The notes under the pieces: generated by a model
What the model was told of the DNA's origin: nothing
The model's input: the letters and a program-made list of their open reading frames with translations, nothing else
Database searches by the model: none
Made by a program: the position numbers and the translations under genes
Assembly: GCF_009496285.1 (NCBI RefSeq)
Contig: NZ_WIJK01000010.1
Coordinates: forward strand, 11,358-75,357
Origin: Streptococcus mitis
GTDB taxonomy: Bacteria > Bacillota > Bacilli > Lactobacillales > Streptococcaceae
Length of the DNA: 64,000 bases
Reading direction: 5' to 3'
Shown: one piece after another, positions 63,098 to 64,000 of the stretch
How positions within the stretch are numbered: position 1 is the first letter of the stretch
Layout of the letters: each line of letters begins with the position of its first letter

Positions 63098-64000
63098 TTA
63101 TCTACCTCGTTAATTAGTTTTTCAAACTGGGTAATTTTTTCTTCCGTTAAAACTTCACTAATAATTTGGTTTCTTACCGAACTATATGCTATTTGATTAA
63201 TTCTATCTAAAGCACCGAATAAATCTCGCTCAGACAATTCTTTGATATCTGCTGATTCCTTCTTTACAAGGGGATTATTAAAATACGTCACATCAAAAAC
63301 AAAACTCAATATGCTATCAATATTGTTCACAAAGGTTTCTTCTTCAAGAACTTTAACAGATATACTATCATCTTCAGATTTAAGATAGAATACTTGTTCC
63401 TTATTAAACATACCAACTACAATAGGGGATTGGCTAGCAATAATAAAGTGGCAATTCAGATTTGCGAAACATTCTTTTAATAAGTAATAGTATTGATTTA
63501 TCCAATATGGGTTTAAATGGGTTTCTGGTTCATCGATTAAAATCAAAGTATCTTTTTCAATATATAAGCTGATTTCCATAATCCGAACAAAAAGTGCTAA
63601 CTCTCCTGAACTAAGTCTAGATATAGAAATAGGGCTATTATTCTTTATAACAACTAAATCATCAATCAAAAAATTCCCGGTTTTTTCCAAGATATCGAAA
63701 TCTAAATTTATAATTTCGTTAGCTCTATATCCAAATGCTTTCGAGTAGTATTCTGTTAAATCGCTAATTTTTAGTACTCTTCTTTTCCCCTCATAATTCA
63801 TTTCTATACCATATTGTTGTTGTATATTCTGATATGTTATTTTTAAACTGAGTAAAATACTAAATAACTGCAATGATAATTTATTATCAATTTTTAAAAG
63901 ATATTTTTCTATATTAGAAAAATTTAATTGAAATTTTTGTACTAAAATATCTATATTATATAGTAAGGATTTTCTTAAATAATTTAACTCTGCAGCAGTT
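63094..64000 (-). CDS. AAA/ABC-type ATPase, PtuA-like (C-terminal part; runs off the window)
   Basis: The minus-strand frame stays open to base 64000, so at least 302 C-terminal residues are visible and the N-terminus with Walker A is outside. Visible: ABC signature-like RLSSGELALFVRIMEI, Walker B TLILIDEPETHLNP and the switch His region HFIIASQSPIV. A TTG at 63873 could pass for a start, but the frame continues upstream with protein-like sequence and no stop, so I treat the gene as partial. Resembles OLD/PtuA-type ATPases. Coupled to the HNH gene by an ATGA overlap. Confidence 0.78.
   Translation of the reverse strand, partial: TAAELNYLRKSLLYNIDILVQKFQLNFSNIEKYLLKIDNKLSLQLFSILLSLKITYQNIQQQYGIEMNYEGKRRVLKISDLTEYYSKAFGYRANEIINLDFDILEKTGNFLIDDLVVIKNNSPISISRLSSGELALFVRIMEISLYIEKDTLILIDEPETHLNPYWINQYYYLLKECFANLNCHFIIASQSPIVVGMFNKEQVFYLKSEDDSISVKVLEEETFVNNIDSILSFVFDVTYFNNPLVKKESADIKELSERDLFGALDRINQIAYSSVRNQIISEVLTEEKITQFEKLINEVDK

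Noticed and set aside
63094-63873. Complete ATPase gene starting at a TTG at 63873
   Set aside because: The frame stays open and protein-like up to base 64000, and a 259-residue product would lack Walker A. The gene is cut by the window end.

Overview
The window is chromosomal DNA from a mitis-group Streptococcus (S. mitis / S. oralis / S. pneumoniae relatives). The evidence is the amiACDEF peptide permease, the endA–epuA–murA order, the asnA–rsmD–coaD–sepM run, YGIRK-type signal peptides on LPxTG sialidases, five BOX repeats (modules matching pneumococcal boxA/B/C), extended -10 promoters (TGnTATAAT) and low G+C. The sialidase locus sits directly beside ami, and there are two complete tandem NanA-type sialidases. 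As far as I recall neither is the usual pneumococcal layout, so a commensal mitis/oralis strain is more likely than S. pneumoniae.

Layout. 1–12.2 kb: sialic-acid locus on the minus strand (satA start, nanE, two cell-wall sialidases, a carbohydrate esterase). Four of its transcription units carry the same 16-bp palindrome exactly 79 bp upstream of the -10 box, plus CcpA (cre) sites; this is a compact co-regulated host-glycan unit. 12.4–19.0 kb: amiACDEF with a promoter and two CodY-like boxes. 19.1–20.4 kb: tRNA-Cys followed by the decayed remains of a mobile element. 20.4–47.7 kb: ordinary core genes (CNNM/CBS membrane protein, endA, epuA, murA, sepM, coaD, rsmD, asnA, BI-1 protein, SpoU methyltransferase, acylphosphatase, yidC, pflA, lysA, purR, yhaM, rmuC, thiN, rpe, rsgA, rsmA, rnmV, tatD, a KimA-like permease, an orphan peptide-binding lipoprotein, rpmH), mostly on the minus strand in overlapping operons.

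47.7–64 kb: accessory region. It begins with a cadmium module (cadD–cadX with a near-textbook CadC-type operator). Next is an integrative mobilizable element: tyrosine integrase, excisionase-like protein, pMV158-type RepB initiator, a hairpin that presents the pMV158 nick sequence TACTACG/AC in its loop, an FtsK/TcpA-like ATPase, and a membrane protein. Reading away from it is a type I restriction–modification operon (short leader ORF, hsdM, hsdS with two homologous recognition domains, hsdR) whose fourth gene encodes an unusual metallopeptidase (HECLH) plus HTH protein. Convergent with that is an HNH nuclease overlapped by an AAA/ABC-type ATPase, a Septu (PtuA/PtuB)-like pair; the ATPase runs off the end of the window. 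The most novel material is the four-promoter sialic-acid regulon, the RCR origin inside the mobilizable element, and the defence cluster with its HExxH/HTH partner gene.

No rRNA, CRISPR array or intact insertion sequence was seen. All family names come from reading the sequence and from memory; no database search was run.
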